Shown here piece by piece: positions 53,493 to 63,724 of a stretch of 64,000 nt of DNA. Both the position numbers and the translations under genes were made by a program. Source of the DNA: Hexactinellida sp. DTS-2022 (lineage: Eukaryota; Porifera; Hexactinellida); contig JAPNXP010000018.1 of NCBI GenBank assembly GCA_028753945.1, forward strand, positions 2,047,643-2,111,642. The letters run 5' to 3'. The notes under the pieces were generated by a model. That model was not told the origin of the DNA. It saw nothing but the letters and a program-made list of their open reading frames with translations, and searched no databases. The stretch's first letter is position 1. Each line of letters begins with the position of its first letter.

Positions 53493-54180
53493 TCAGTTCC
53501 CCCCGGTTAGTTTAACCCCGCATTGAGTGCAGTCTAACTTCCCCCAATAGAGTTTGTCTGTACTCGGATTATACGCGCCGTTCGCGCTATCTGGTACACA
53601 TACATTCCATTGCTCCGATGGGAAGCCCTGCAGCGACGCCCCCTCTCTGACCCATTCGAAATCTGTTCCATCAAATTTGTTGTTTGCATCTCCACCGCCC
53701 GAACTTATCTGATCCAGCTTAGCAACTATAGCGGGCACTGGGAATTCCCATATTATAGCTTCTGAAATGTCGACAGGATTAGCACACTTTACGTTTGTAC
53801 CCACCCCCATTCCCTTCAAGAAAGAAGGGGCTCGTTACCCACGTACTTCCTAGAGACCACCACTGATACTGGAACTTAACACCTGTGCCCTTAGTCCCGA
53901 TATAGAGAACGCAGTTTGAGTTGAGTTATCTGTAGGAAACAACTCAATTCCGGTTTGGTCTGTCTCTATTCTTGTTAGGTTTATTTCCGCTACATTGTTA
54001 GTAGCGATTAATTCATACACGTTAGGTGCTACTGAGGTATTGGAATAGGATGATCAAATTTGTAATCCTTCAAATATTCCTTAAGAGCACTCTCTACATG
54101 GTCAGCTACTGTTATAGGACTTGGCTTAGAATTTGTTTTGAGTGAAAACTCACTATATTCAACCTGTTTGCTTGCCATTA
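53493..54180 (-). pseudogene. Broken gene of unknown family
   Basis: Minus-strand ATG at 54180 opens MASKQVEYSEFSLKTNSKPS for about 48 codons. The sense continues in a second frame (VYELIATNNVAEINLTRIET), a third (GVKFQYQWWSLGSTWVTSPF, near 53850) and a last 108-codon frame ending at 53493 (EGASLQGFPSEQWNVCVPDS, a CTQCG near the end). Together these suggest a ~225-residue protein with few cysteines, rich in aromatic and polar residues, and no signal peptide. I do not recognise the family. Two or three shifts make it nonfunctional as read. Confidence 0.6.
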
Positions 54181-54964
54181 AGTTAACTAATAACTATACT
54201 TAGTCAACGGAATAACATTATTTGGTTGAACAACTGTTCGCTAATTTGAAACGGTTTCAACCTTGCATATTCATCATTTGTTTCAGTTAAAAACAATTTG
54301 AACTAAAAAAAATCATGAATTGGATTCCAAGGTATGTATTATGGCGATTTTTCGATAGACTATTAGTGTTTATTTATTATATGGAACAACCAATTCATTC
54401 AGTGTTCATAGACAGCTGAAATTTTACATGTATTCCAATGAAAACAAATGGAAACATATATTTTTACCTTAGACATCAAATTGACGTTTTTTTACAACAT
54501 GCTATTTAACAGTATAAACTCAATAAGGGTGTAGTTATAAATAGTTAATGTTCAGGCCTGATAAATGCTGTATGAAGTTAAATGGAGTTATTTCACGACC
54601 TGAAGTTCATGATAGCGGTGTGTAACTGCTTATACTATATTTTATTGAATTGATGTCCACCATACAGCATACACGATGGACTTTGTTGCATGTAAGTGCT
54701 GCATACAAAAATTTGCCCGAAACAATCCAAAAATAAAATTAAACTTAAACAATACAACAAAGTTGCATCGTGTATGATGGGCTTAATTAATTAAAGCTTA
54801 ATTGGGACTTTTCTAACTTTGATACTTGAGAGTCCCCCATCACTTTAATACAATCTGGACAAACAAACAAACAAAAACAACAATTGAGTTTTAACAATAT
54901 ATATATATAAGCAGATTTGAATTATAAGCCGAAACATTGATTATCTAATCGGGAAGAAGAGATC
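54181..54964. other. Intergenic, with a repeat head fragment
   Basis: 54835-54898 (CATCACTTTAATACAATCTG, CAAACAAACAAAC, CAACAATTGAGTTTTAA) matches, inverted, the head of the head/tail repeat family. A short AT microsatellite lies at 54898-54908. The rest is featureless. Confidence 0.45.
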
Positions 54965-57900
54965 TTAGTTTGCCACCACTTGCGTTGAGCTGTTAACAAA
55001 TCGATTGTAATTCTGAAGAGCCAGACTCCTCAAGTTTGATTGTGTACTCGTATCCAACTGGGAGAGCAGTGTACTCAAGTAACTATTCGAATCCTGAAGC
55101 ATAAGGAATGGGATTTCTGTCTCAACCACTCTACCATGTTCCAACACAACAATTCTGTCCGAATCTAAAATAGTCTCGATCCTGTGAGCTATAGTGAGCA
55201 CTGAACAGTCAGAGAAGTGAGTCCGTATGGCCTGCTGTACTAATGAGTCGGTTTGCAGGTCAACATTAGCAGTTGCTTCATCAACTAGAATAATTTTATT
55301 TCTCCGGAGCATGGCCCTGGCTAGACACAATAGCTGGCGCTCTCCCGTAGAGAAATTGTACCCGTGTTCCGCTACGGGGGACAGGAGCTGTTTCGATAGA
55401 GATTGCACCTGCCTCTTCAAATGTGACTTATCAAGTGCAACCCAAATCTCTTCATTGCTGAACTCGCCCAGAGGATCCAAGTTCTGCCTCAGAGTCCCCG
55501 AGAAAAGGAACGGGTCTTGCGGAATTATAGATAGTCTCCTTCGGTGCTCAGACACACTCAGAGTTGAAATGTCTACGCCATCAACGTATATCCTCCCAGC
55601 GGATATTCCATTGGTGAGAAATAGGGAATTGAATAGGGAAGACTTCCCTGCTCCAGTCCTGCCGATAATTCCTACCTTCTCTCCAGGATACACGGAAAAA
55701 GAAACGTCAACGAGTGAGTACGGGAGATCGTCTGCATAACTAAAGAAGGTGTTTTTATACTCAATGTGGCCTACATTATCATTTGGTACTGGATAAGCTG
55801 TAGGGCCAGAAGCTATCTGTTCTCGCGGCAAATCAACATAATTAAGAATCCTGTCTACAGACACCATTAGGATCTCAACCTCTCCACTCAGCCGCACTAC
55901 ATATTGGAATGTAGAGGGCAGAGTGAGGAGCAGAGGAATTGAGAAGTCGGTAAGCTCGTCCCACCCGAGCACACACCTGCCCACGAAAGCGGAGAGTATG
56001 CCGAATATCGCTAGGAGAGCCGTGAGGACATCCAACCTCAGACCAAACCACTTCTGGCAAGCGGTGTAGTGGTACCAGGCGCGGGTGTGTTCGTCTTGGA
56101 AGTAATAGAAATCCTGCGTCAGTCTCCGCTGCATCCCGAGAGCCCGTATTGTAGAGAGGCCCTGCAACGTGAGAGAAATGTGGGAGTAGAGAGGACTGCG
56201 GGAGACGCTCTCCAGGCGCTTAACCTGTGTGGAGGTCCTCAGGTACCAGTACCTGAGTGACAAGGTTGTGATGCATAATAATAAGAAAGGGATTATGAGT
56301 ATGTTTTGGATAGCGCAGCAGGCAATAGCAATAGCAATGTTATAAGTAGAAGACTGCCAGAAATCATAGAATATGATAGGCAGCTGCTCATCTAAGAAAC
56401 CAATATCCTTAGAAAACCTGTTGAGGATCCTACCACTCGGGTTTGTGTCATAAAAATAAATTTGCGTGCGCATAACAGAGTTGAGCATTCTGTTGTGGAG
56501 TCGCCTCGCTGCCTGCAGCGAGAGGTAGTAGAAGTTAAACCCGCGGAGAAACATGAATAGAGAGCCCAACAAAGTGAGGAAGCCCAGTAGCCCCAGTGAG
56601 GGTAGATGCTGGAAATTGAAATACCAGGAGCAAGCATACGAGGCTGTATTATTAGTTGAAAGCAAAATGAGGATCTGGGCGCATTTGGCAATCGATTGCA
56701 TCCACCAGTAGGCGAGTAGTAGACATCCGTTGCTGAGAATAGTCAGCACGAGCATTAAGAGTGTAGTGGGGAATCCTCCCGCCCAGAAGTACTGCAGGTA
56801 TGTAACTAGACTGTGGGAGTGCCGCTGCGACTGCTCGACACTGAGAGATGCAGACAGAGGCATAATATTCTCTTCGTCTCCTGCAGATGTCGGAATCAAA
56901 CTCTGTAGAGACTCATCTTGTACACTTGTCTCCTCGTCTGAATTACTAGCATAACTAGACTGCGAATGGGAAATGTACCTAGAATCAGATTTCGTTTGGT
57001 GCACAGTGTCCAACCCCCGTAGGTAATCTCTACAGAATTCACTGCTGTGAATAACCTCCTCGTATGATCCACTACCCACAACAGCTCCGTCCCGCATCAA
57101 CACAATGTAATCAGCCTGTCGCACATAGTGTATCTGGTGAGTCACAAGGAGGATCAGCTTACCACTCAGGAATCTTCTCATGCAGCAACGAAACAGCTCT
57201 CTTCCTACTTGTGAGTCCACAGCACTAAGAGGATCATCAAATAGGTATATGTCAGCTTTATGGTAGACAGATCGAGCGAGAGACACTCGAGCCTTTTGTC
57301 CCCCGCTCAGCGTCACTCCTCTCTCTCCAATCAAAGTCAAGTCTCCTCCGTCAAACGAGTCAATATCCGCCTTGAGACTGCAGGCGTTTATTATTCGCCA
57401 GTAACGCTTTGCGTTGAGCGGGTTTCCGAATATAATATTGTCTCTGATAGTCCCGGAGAATATCCAAGGCTCCTGGGCAGCGTACGACGGCACTCCCGCT
57501 ATTGTGAGGTGGCCAGAGACGCCGGGCAGCTCATTGAGGAGACTCAGCAGGAGACTGGACTTACCCGCGCTGACAGGACCAGTTACAACCACTAACAAAG
57601 GACCAATTAGTTTTAAGTTGATCGATTTTAGTACCAAACAGTCGACAAGGGGGTCTCCAGTCCCCCTCCAAGAAGCGGAGAGTTTAGAGAAGCGAATAGA
57701 AGAGGGTTCTCCTGGTGAGGGTGCAGACCGTGCGAAACTCGCCTGAACATCCTCAGGCAACTCCAACAGCTGTTGGATCCTCCTCAAAGCTACAACGCTC
57801 TCTTTGCCTGAAAATATAGCGTGACCCAGGACCAGCACCATGTCAATACGCAGTGTGTTCAGGACTAGAAACACGAGCCCGACCTTAGACGGAGATAGCG

Positions 57901-58927
57901 GGTTCCCTGTCGCTACACTGGCTGCGTAGACGAGGAACAGAGCTATGAACAGGCTGGAGTTGAAGAAAGAGAAGGTTGTACTTTGAAGAATTCCAGAGAG
58001 GCTAGCGAAATACACCTCTCTCCTCCTAATTTTACTTACCAGTCTGATAAAGGAACTCTCCCAAACGTAAAACTTAATAACACGGATACCGCGGATTATC
58101 TGGTCCATTAAGAGGATGCGCTTGTCTGCCGTTAGTGATTGAAGATGCCTGAAGTGTCCGAACACAAAACCGAGACTGACCTGTAGAGGGGTGTGCAGCA
58201 GGATATACAACACGCCTATTAGTCCGATCGGACCAATATACACGAGCAGAATAGCCGTGCACATAAGTGCTATGAGGGGGGAGATCCAGAAGAAGTTCCA
58301 GAAGAGAACTCCCAAATCGAATTTGTAAACATCGTTTGAAGCTAAATTAATGATATGGCCCGTAGAGGTGCAACGCAGCACTGACTGTTGCATGCGGAGT
58401 ACTTTCTTGAAAATGGCAGTTATACATATAGTTCTCATCTGCATTCCGACACAGTAGAGTATGTCAAACGCAATGCTATGGTTGATGGTCAGAAATAGAC
58501 TGATGAGAGAAATACACAGAGCTACGGACAGGGATAAGCCTATACCGCTAATGGTACTGTTACTGGTACTGTTACTGGTACTGTTACTGGGAACACAGAG
58601 AGAAGAGAACTCAGTGACGAGTATAGCTTGAACTAATAGAAAGAAAGCCTCGAGGAAGTGGAATAAGCCAGCTGTGAGGAAAGGAGCTTTCAGAGTTTTA
58701 GCGAGCGCTACTTTGATGTCCGGGGTAGATTTACCAAGTTCTGTTTGCCAGTGTTTGTCAAATTCTTTAAATAAAAATTCAGAGTTTTGCTCCCGAGGAC
58801 AAGGGAAGAGATCTTTCTGAGTTATTTTCCTTCTGAATCCTTTGAAGAAGAGAGTTTCCAGCCATAGGAAAAATATTTGGAATAGAAAGTTACCCCTGAA
58901 GTCATTCTTCCTTGGAGAAAAAATCAT
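54965..58927 (-). CDS. ABCC-family (MRP4-like) multidrug/organic anion exporter
   Basis: A 1320-residue full ABC transporter in one exon, organised TMD1-NBD1-TMD2-NBD2 without the extra N-terminal TMD0, as in ABCC4/MRP4. Such pumps export organic anions, conjugates and cyclic nucleotides across the plasma membrane. NBD1 has Walker A GPVSAGKSSLL (~residue 450), signature LSGGQKARVSLARSVY (~540) and Walker B IYLFDDPLSAVD (~563). NBD2 has Walker A GRTGAGKSSLF (~1090), Walker B IILVDEATANVD (~1210) and the switch His in LTIAHRIETILDSDRIVVL. The NBD2 signature reads FSTGERQLLCLAR where LSxGQRQ is usual. A repeated NSTSNSTSNST run (~120) offers N-glycosylation sites in the first extracellular loop. 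Which ABCC ortholog it is remains open. Confidence 0.95.
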   Translation of the reverse strand: MIFSPRKNDFRGNFLFQIFFLWLETLFFKGFRRKITQKDLFPCPREQNSEFLFKEFDKHWQTELGKSTPDIKVALAKTLKAPFLTAGLFHFLEAFFLLVQAILVTEFSSLCVPSNSTSNSTSNSTISGIGLSLSVALCISLISLFLTINHSIAFDILYCVGMQMRTICITAIFKKVLRMQQSVLRCTSTGHIINLASNDVYKFDLGVLFWNFFWISPLIALMCTAILLVYIGPIGLIGVLYILLHTPLQVSLGFVFGHFRHLQSLTADKRILLMDQIIRGIRVIKFYVWESSFIRLVSKIRRREVYFASLSGILQSTTFSFFNSSLFIALFLVYAASVATGNPLSPSKVGLVFLVLNTLRIDMVLVLGHAIFSGKESVVALRRIQQLLELPEDVQASFARSAPSPGEPSSIRFSKLSASWRGTGDPLVDCLVLKSINLKLIGPLLVVVTGPVSAGKSSLLLSLLNELPGVSGHLTIAGVPSYAAQEPWIFSGTIRDNIIFGNPLNAKRYWRIINACSLKADIDSFDGGDLTLIGERGVTLSGGQKARVSLARSVYHKADIYLFDDPLSAVDSQVGRELFRCCMRRFLSGKLILLVTHQIHYVRQADYIVLMRDGAVVGSGSYEEVIHSSEFCRDYLRGLDTVHQTKSDSRYISHSQSSYASNSDEETSVQDESLQSLIPTSAGDEENIMPLSASLSVEQSQRHSHSLVTYLQYFWAGGFPTTLLMLVLTILSNGCLLLAYWWMQSIAKCAQILILLSTNNTASYACSWYFNFQHLPSLGLLGFLTLLGSLFMFLRGFNFYYLSLQAARRLHNRMLNSVMRTQIYFYDTNPSGRILNRFSKDIGFLDEQLPIIFYDFWQSSTYNIAIAIACCAIQNILIIPFLLLCITTLSLRYWYLRTSTQVKRLESVSRSPLYSHISLTLQGLSTIRALGMQRRLTQDFYYFQDEHTRAWYHYTACQKWFGLRLDVLTALLAIFGILSAFVGRCVLGWDELTDFSIPLLLTLPSTFQYVVRLSGEVEILMVSVDRILNYVDLPREQIASGPTAYPVPNDNVGHIEYKNTFFSYADDLPYSLVDVSFSVYPGEKVGIIGRTGAGKSSLFNSLFLTNGISAGRIYVDGVDISTLSVSEHRRRLSIIPQDPFLFSGTLRQNLDPLGEFSNEEIWVALDKSHLKRQVQSLSKQLLSPVAEHGYNFSTGERQLLCLARAMLRRNKIILVDEATANVDLQTDSLVQQAIRTHFSDCSVLTIAHRIETILDSDRIVVLEHGRVVETEIPFLMLQDSNSYLSTLLSQLDTSTQSNLRSLALQNYNRFVNSSTQVVAN

Positions 58928-59057
58928 TCTAATATTTACTGATTACTAATATTATTATAGTAAAGAAGTGCTTTGGACCTGTAAATGGATTTAAGGGGGA
59001 CACTAAGTGATCAAAGTTGCAAAAGGAAGAAAAGGTCAAATGACCAGATATGATATA

Positions 59058-59230
59058 CAGTAGATGTCGGATATAAGCACACCGGTTATAAGAACATATC
59101 GGATATAACACACTGTGTTGGAAAACGTTTGCCATCTACCCTGTATAATTTATGTCGGTTATAAGAACATGCCGGTTATAAGCACCTTAAGTGCAGTTCC
59201 CGACGATGTGCTTATAACCAGCATCCACTG
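59058..59230. mobile_element. TA-flanked MITE (pogo/Tigger-like), copy 2
   Basis: The ends CAGTAGATGTCGGATATAAG and CTTATAACCAGCATCCACTG are flanked by TA. It is inverted relative to 31792-31948 with high similarity (AACTGCAC, CGACGATGTGCTTATAACC). It sits about 130 bp upstream of the transporter start codon. Confidence 0.85.
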
Positions 59231-59431
59231 TATAATATAATATATAGTACGTAAATATAGCTAGATGACGAATCCGAAAAAAAATTAAATAAATTTTACC
59301 TTTGAGGTCACTTTGGGATGAAATTTAAAAAATCTAAAAAATTAAAAAAAATTCTGGCACAAATGTTGTTTCTATGATTATTATGAACTTATTGAAAAAA
59401 TCACAAAAAAAGTAAATTCTTTTAGACACTG

Positions 59432-59733
59432 CGAATTCACTATCTATAATTATTTTTTCGAATAGTAACCTCAATTATAAAATGTTCCTTACTCGATTTA
59501 GCCGGTTTTGTGTCTTTTAGTTTTTCAACTCTTTTTATGTTTTAATGAGTAAATATTTTTTAAATGGGAAAAGTATGAATATTTTCGACTAAAATGTCCA
59601 AATATATATTTAAGAAAATTACAATCCTAAAATCAAAATTTTTAAAGACACAAACCCGGCTAAATAGAGTAAGGAACATTTTATAATTGAGATTACTATT
59701 CGAAAAAATAATTTTAGATAGTGAATTCACTTT
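59432..59733. repeat. Foldback with ~88-bp arms
   Basis: The left arm (GAATTCACTATCTATAATTA..., AAAATGTTCCTTACTCGATT, to 59520) and right arm (59645-59733) are near-perfect inverted copies around a ~125-bp AT-rich spacer. It lies just beyond the 3' end of the peptidase-like gene, so its transcript could form a long hairpin. No clear target duplication. Confidence 0.8.
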
Positions 59734-59864
59734 TTCTGGCTAGTATGGATCAGTATAGTATAGAAATTTGATTAAGCTATAACTGATATATGAATTCTTA
59801 ACTTCTATTATTAAAAGCTTGTAAACGCTATAATTGTCTGGCATTAGTTAAACCTGGAAACGGT

Positions 59865-61280
59865 CTATAGTTTAAAAGCGACAGTTACAGAGTGCGTCTT
59901 TCCTCTCAGATACTCACCATTCAGAGGAAGGAGTACAGACCTACAGTTAGCAACAGCCTCTCCCTCAATTACTTTTATTTCACTCATCGAGCAGGGAAGT
60001 AGGAACACCGGAGGTCGGGCGAAAGCCATTTTCTCCTCGCTAGCCTCTGTGCAGTGGAACTTTCCATGGCACTTAGTGTGCACAGACATTCTGCAGACAA
60101 TCCACTCCTGCCCCGCTGCATTGGCATCCTGCAGCACGCTCATTGATGTGATGTAGTTGCAGCTCTCCTGGCTCTCCAGGATACGGGCCTCATAAGCAGG
60201 GTCTCCGTAGAATGCTACTTTGTCCTGGTCGTATAGCAAACCCTTGCACTCATGGGTAACCTCCTCTCCCGATCCGAATGTCACCTCTCGCGCGAGAAAC
60301 TTGGGATATTCCCTGTGGAGCTTGGCTATTAGGGACTGCTGGTTAGCGAAGAATGCTTCTGAGAATGTCATCAAGCCAGGATTGTCGATAAAGTAGGTGT
60401 GCACTCCCCAACCAGCGTACCCGAACCACGTGATGTCTGTATAGCCCGTCATCTGCACCACGCCCGCTGAGTGCATCCAGGAAAGTGCCATGCAGCTGTC
60501 GTCGCTCACGTGTCCCATCTTGCAGTTGCCGGCTGCGCTGTACACCTTGGGACTTCTGTTGTTCGTTACTGGAATTTCTTTTCCCTCCAGTGTTAGGGCA
60601 CACAGTCTTCCCCCCTCCTTGCTCACCAGCTTACCGCTCTCAAACGAGTACCCAATGCACCAGTCATGCTCCGAAGCATGCCCGCTGGTCACGACCATGT
60701 CCACGCCCTCTCCCCTCTCCCTGTCACGGCCGGCACTCAGCTCCCGCGCGATCTCCTCGCTGGCATCGCCGGGACACTGCTCCTGCCGCACCTCTGAGCT
60801 GCCTTTCTCCCGGCGGTGCGCATCTCCCTTCTTCCCCTCGTTATACCAAACTCCAGACTCGAAATTGTTCAGATTGACAGGAGTCGCGGCCAACACGCGT
60901 CTGATAACCAGAGGCTCCTGCTGCAAGGAGAACAGAATGTCTTCCTCTGTCAGTCCGGTTAGAATCCCCCACACAGTGTCGTAGTACGGGTTAGATGGGT
61001 CGATCTCTCTCGTGAGGAGGTGAATCCGTGATAGCAACTTCTTAGAACATTCTGAGTGAGCTACCAGAAAGCAGCAATAAGAGGGGCGGTGCTTCTGCAG
61101 CTCAGCCAGCGCACCAGTAGGATCTCCGTTGTATTCCATCAGTACTACTCTACCCGGCCATTTCTTCTCGTACTTTGTAGATAAATAAGCTACGGCATTG
61201 GGCAGCTTGCTTCTTGATTCTGTGCTCACTACTATGGCATACATGCAGGAGGAAACTAAATTATTATCCAAGACAGCCAT
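59865..61280 (-). CDS. Putative His/Cys (gingipain C25/caspase-like) peptidase
   Basis: A 471-residue single-exon protein of uncertain function. Residues ~55-125 look like a Rossmann-type alpha/beta segment (VVLMEYNGDPTGALAELQKH, then YDTVWGILTG and EDILF). About 150-195 is a charged low-complexity linker. Then VDMVVTSGHASEHDWCIGY supplies a His, and YSAAGNCKMGHVSDDSCMAL a Cys, in the spacing and order of the His-Cys dyad of clan CD peptidases (C25 gingipains, caspases). MHSAGVVQMTGYTDITWFGY-AGWG follows, resembling the strand/helix after the Cys in bacterial C25-like proteins. There is no clear signal peptide. Bacterial origin is possible. The assignment rests on motifs alone and could be wrong. 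Confidence 0.55.
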   Translation of the reverse strand: MAVLDNNLVSSCMYAIVVSTESRSKLPNAVAYLSTKYEKKWPGRVVLMEYNGDPTGALAELQKHRPSYCCFLVAHSECSKKLLSRIHLLTREIDPSNPYYDTVWGILTGLTEEDILFSLQQEPLVIRRVLAATPVNLNNFESGVWYNEGKKGDAHRREKGSSEVRQEQCPGDASEEIARELSAGRDRERGEGVDMVVTSGHASEHDWCIGYSFESGKLVSKEGGRLCALTLEGKEIPVTNNRSPKVYSAAGNCKMGHVSDDSCMALSWMHSAGVVQMTGYTDITWFGYAGWGVHTYFIDNPGLMTFSEAFFANQQSLIAKLHREYPKFLAREVTFGSGEEVTHECKGLLYDQDKVAFYGDPAYEARILESQESCNYITSMSVLQDANAAGQEWIVCRMSVHTKCHGKFHCTEASEEKMAFARPPVFLLPCSMSEIKVIEGEAVANCRSVLLPLNGEYLRGKTHSVTVAFKL

Positions 61281-61639
61281 CTATTTTAAGGAGGATAAAA
61301 ATAAATACACGTATATAAATAATAGTAGTGTTTGCATAATAGCAATTGCTCCATTAGCAAGTTATTTTCAGTCCCAAAGCGAGCATTTAATTAATGCTAA
61401 TTGTGTTGTGAATGATCATCTGTAATTTTATCGAATGCACATTGGACCCACTGGCTTATGTGAATATGCAAAATTTTTATTCTGTTTGATGCAAAAAGAA
61501 CACAAATAGAGCGCGCTTCAAAATTGAGGAGTGCATAATGCTTTAAATCAGTAGCCAACACCATTAATAATGAAGAAATACCTATTTTTTCACATCTCTT
61601 CACCACATTAATCTCAGCCACTAGTAGCAGCTTAATTAA
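61281..61639. other. Intergenic between INTS9 and the peptidase-like gene
   Basis: 359 bp separating two minus-strand genes. It would hold the downstream gene's promoter and the INTS9 3' end. No repeat noticed. Confidence 0.4.
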
Positions 61640-63583
61640 TCAGAACATATTCATATTGCCTTGCAATACGGAGAATATCGTGTGTCTCAGGTGGTCCTCT
61701 CCATGCGTGATAATGGTAGTGCTGCGTGTACCGAACTCCACCCGAGCCGCCTTGCCGGCAAGCACCACACAGTCCGAACTACCCTTCTTGGACACCTGTG
61801 TATCAGAGAATCCTCTTTCCTTCACCTTCTCCACGAATCGCTCCAGCTGTGCCTCTCCATGCAGGCAGCACTGCACTGACTTAACGGGACCCTGGCTGAG
61901 CTCCTTGGGCCGCAGCGTAGCGACCCCGTCCCTCTCCGACAGCACCCCCGAGAGAGACCCCACGCTCAGGCTGGGCAGAATGTGGGTGGGGCAGAGTTGG
62001 GCAGCGAGCTCCTCCGTCAGCTTAGCGCGTCTGAAGGGGGTCTGCGTCGGGATCTTTATGAGACTCCCGGGCGAATAGAAAGAGGCGGGACAGGTGGCGG
62101 ATATCTGGTGCTTGTCGGAGCCCCTGCTCCGGTCAGAAATGTACTCCTTGCTTGTCACGAAGTGCTGGGGAGCTAGCTCGTCCAGCAGGGCATTGTCTCT
62201 GGGGAATACCAGTCTCGGATCGATAGGGAAGTAGTACGTCTGGAGCCTGACAGGCTGGAACGGGGCTAGGGCTAGCTGGAAGTCGAAATCTGGTTCTGTG
62301 AATATAACGGCATTCTTAGGCGAGTTCTTCCACATTGAGAGGAAGTGCACCACGTCCCCACAGCGCAGGGAGGGGTGCCCGGTGAACACCACGCAAGGGG
62401 TCTGGAACACGAGGCCCAGGTCTCCGTAGATGCTGGGGAAGTGCTTGAGTCGGCCGGATCTGATGTACTCGGCGTGTGGAAAGGGACTCTCGGGCAGGAA
62501 TACCTTGTTCTGCTTGCTCTGACACAGCCATTCCCCACATATGTTAGCATAGGCCAGAGAGGCGTTAGCAACTGGGGAGATAAAGTAGATGGGGATGTGC
62601 TCTAGAGCCCGGTGGTCCAGAGTGGTGTATACACACTCCAGCAGGTCGTATATGGTCCCGGAGGAGTAGGAGGGAAGCAGGACACTCCCCCCTTGCTTCA
62701 ACGTCTGCACCAGCTTTCCACACAGCTCCATCAACACATGGCTGGGATTGACGCCCGGTTCCTTGTTGAGACACTCGAGCAGCAGAAGGTCCGGCCCGAC
62801 CAAGGGCTTCTTGTCCAGGGGCAGCAGGTTGGTGGTGAGGACAGAGGAGGACCCCAGATAGCAGATGCGGCGGTAGTCGTCCTGCAGGAGCCAGTTGCAG
62901 CTGCCCAGGCAGTAGCCAGAGCTCAGCGGGGTAGCCTTCATCGCTGAGAATAAGTCGATAGTCTCATTGAATCGGACAGTGCGTATGCTCCCGAACGCAC
63001 GGCGGACAGCTTCAGAGGAGTAGAGGGGTCGCCAGGTTATGACGTCTTCCTCCCGCATGCCAAGAGAGTCCAGCTTTGGATCCCGCACCTGCTTCCACCC
63101 TCTACCCTCCGTCTTGGGCAGCCTCTCCAGGTACCCGGCCAGCTCCTCCATCAGCAGCCTCCCGATCGAGGCCGAGGGCTCGGTGGCGTACACGCGGCCG
63201 CAGAAGCCGCTCTGCGCCAAGAGATAGGGCAGGGCCATCATGTTGCTGTAGCTGGAGATGAGCACCACGTCTATGGAAGAGGGGTCCAGGATGGGGAGGA
63301 GGGGGGCCCGGGCCTCGAGACAGCTGTCTATGAAGACCTGTGCAACGCATTCATTCTCGCGGAATAAATCTAGAATGGAGTTTGGAGCGGCGAGGTGGGC
63401 AGGCTTCCAAGGGGGGAGAGAGGGTTCGGAGGGGGTTAGAGGGAGGGGCAGGAAGTGAAGGAACGAAGTTACATCTAGGCTGCAGTCCAGCATTACAGTC
63501 AGACTTTCTAGGTGCAGTACAATACAGGGAGACCCTGCTCTCGGTCCCAAGTTCAATATCTCAAGCGTGTGCTCTTCTGACAT
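61640..63583 (-). CDS. INTS9: Integrator complex subunit 9
   Basis: A nuclear subunit of Integrator, which cleaves snRNA precursors and terminates promoter-proximal RNA polymerase II transcripts. INTS9 is a metallo-beta-lactamase/beta-CASP pseudoenzyme paired with the nuclease INTS11. Diagnostic blocks include TVMLDCSLDVTSFLHFLPLP, VYATEPSASIGRLLMEEL, TPLSSGYCLGSCNW, YFISPVANASLAYANI, EWLCQSKQNKVFLPESPFPH, CVVFTGHPSLRCGDVVHFL and VIFTEPDFDF, all matching animal INTS9 in order. The C-terminal region (LERFVEKVKERGFSD) is the INTS11-binding part. The frame extends to 63724, but ATG at 63583 (MSEEHTLEILNLG) gives 647 residues, close to human INTS9 (658); the 47 extra residues are Tyr/Ser-rich and not family-like. 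Coding sequence is GC-rich compared with its flanks. Confidence 0.96.
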   Translation of the reverse strand: MSEEHTLEILNLGPRAGSPCIVLHLESLTVMLDCSLDVTSFLHFLPLPLTPSEPSLPPWKPAHLAAPNSILDLFRENECVAQVFIDSCLEARAPLLPILDPSSIDVVLISSYSNMMALPYLLAQSGFCGRVYATEPSASIGRLLMEELAGYLERLPKTEGRGWKQVRDPKLDSLGMREEDVITWRPLYSSEAVRRAFGSIRTVRFNETIDLFSAMKATPLSSGYCLGSCNWLLQDDYRRICYLGSSSVLTTNLLPLDKKPLVGPDLLLLECLNKEPGVNPSHVLMELCGKLVQTLKQGGSVLLPSYSSGTIYDLLECVYTTLDHRALEHIPIYFISPVANASLAYANICGEWLCQSKQNKVFLPESPFPHAEYIRSGRLKHFPSIYGDLGLVFQTPCVVFTGHPSLRCGDVVHFLSMWKNSPKNAVIFTEPDFDFQLALAPFQPVRLQTYYFPIDPRLVFPRDNALLDELAPQHFVTSKEYISDRSRGSDKHQISATCPASFYSPGSLIKIPTQTPFRRAKLTEELAAQLCPTHILPSLSVGSLSGVLSERDGVATLRPKELSQGPVKSVQCCLHGEAQLERFVEKVKERGFSDTQVSKKGSSDCVVLAGKAARVEFGTRSTTIITHGEDHLRHTIFSVLQGNMNMF

Positions 63584-63724
63584 CAAGTATGTAATACGTG
63601 AAGTGATAGAGTATACGTAAATACTATAATATACATAATGATGAATTTCATATAGTACAGTGGTGGACAACCACTCACTAAGGAGACTAAGAGACAAATG
63701 GATTCGTAACCAGATGCTCTTCAT

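Larger units (their letters stand above)
58928..59864. other. Intergenic between the transporter and the peptidase-like gene
   Basis: Contains a TA-flanked MITE (59058-59230) and a short foldback (59432-59733). The remainder is AT-rich without signal. Confidence 0.4.

Noticed and set aside
61656..63594. Many plus-strand frames opposite INTS9
   Set aside because: Shadows of a GC-rich coding strand; INTS9 motifs are continuous on the minus strand.
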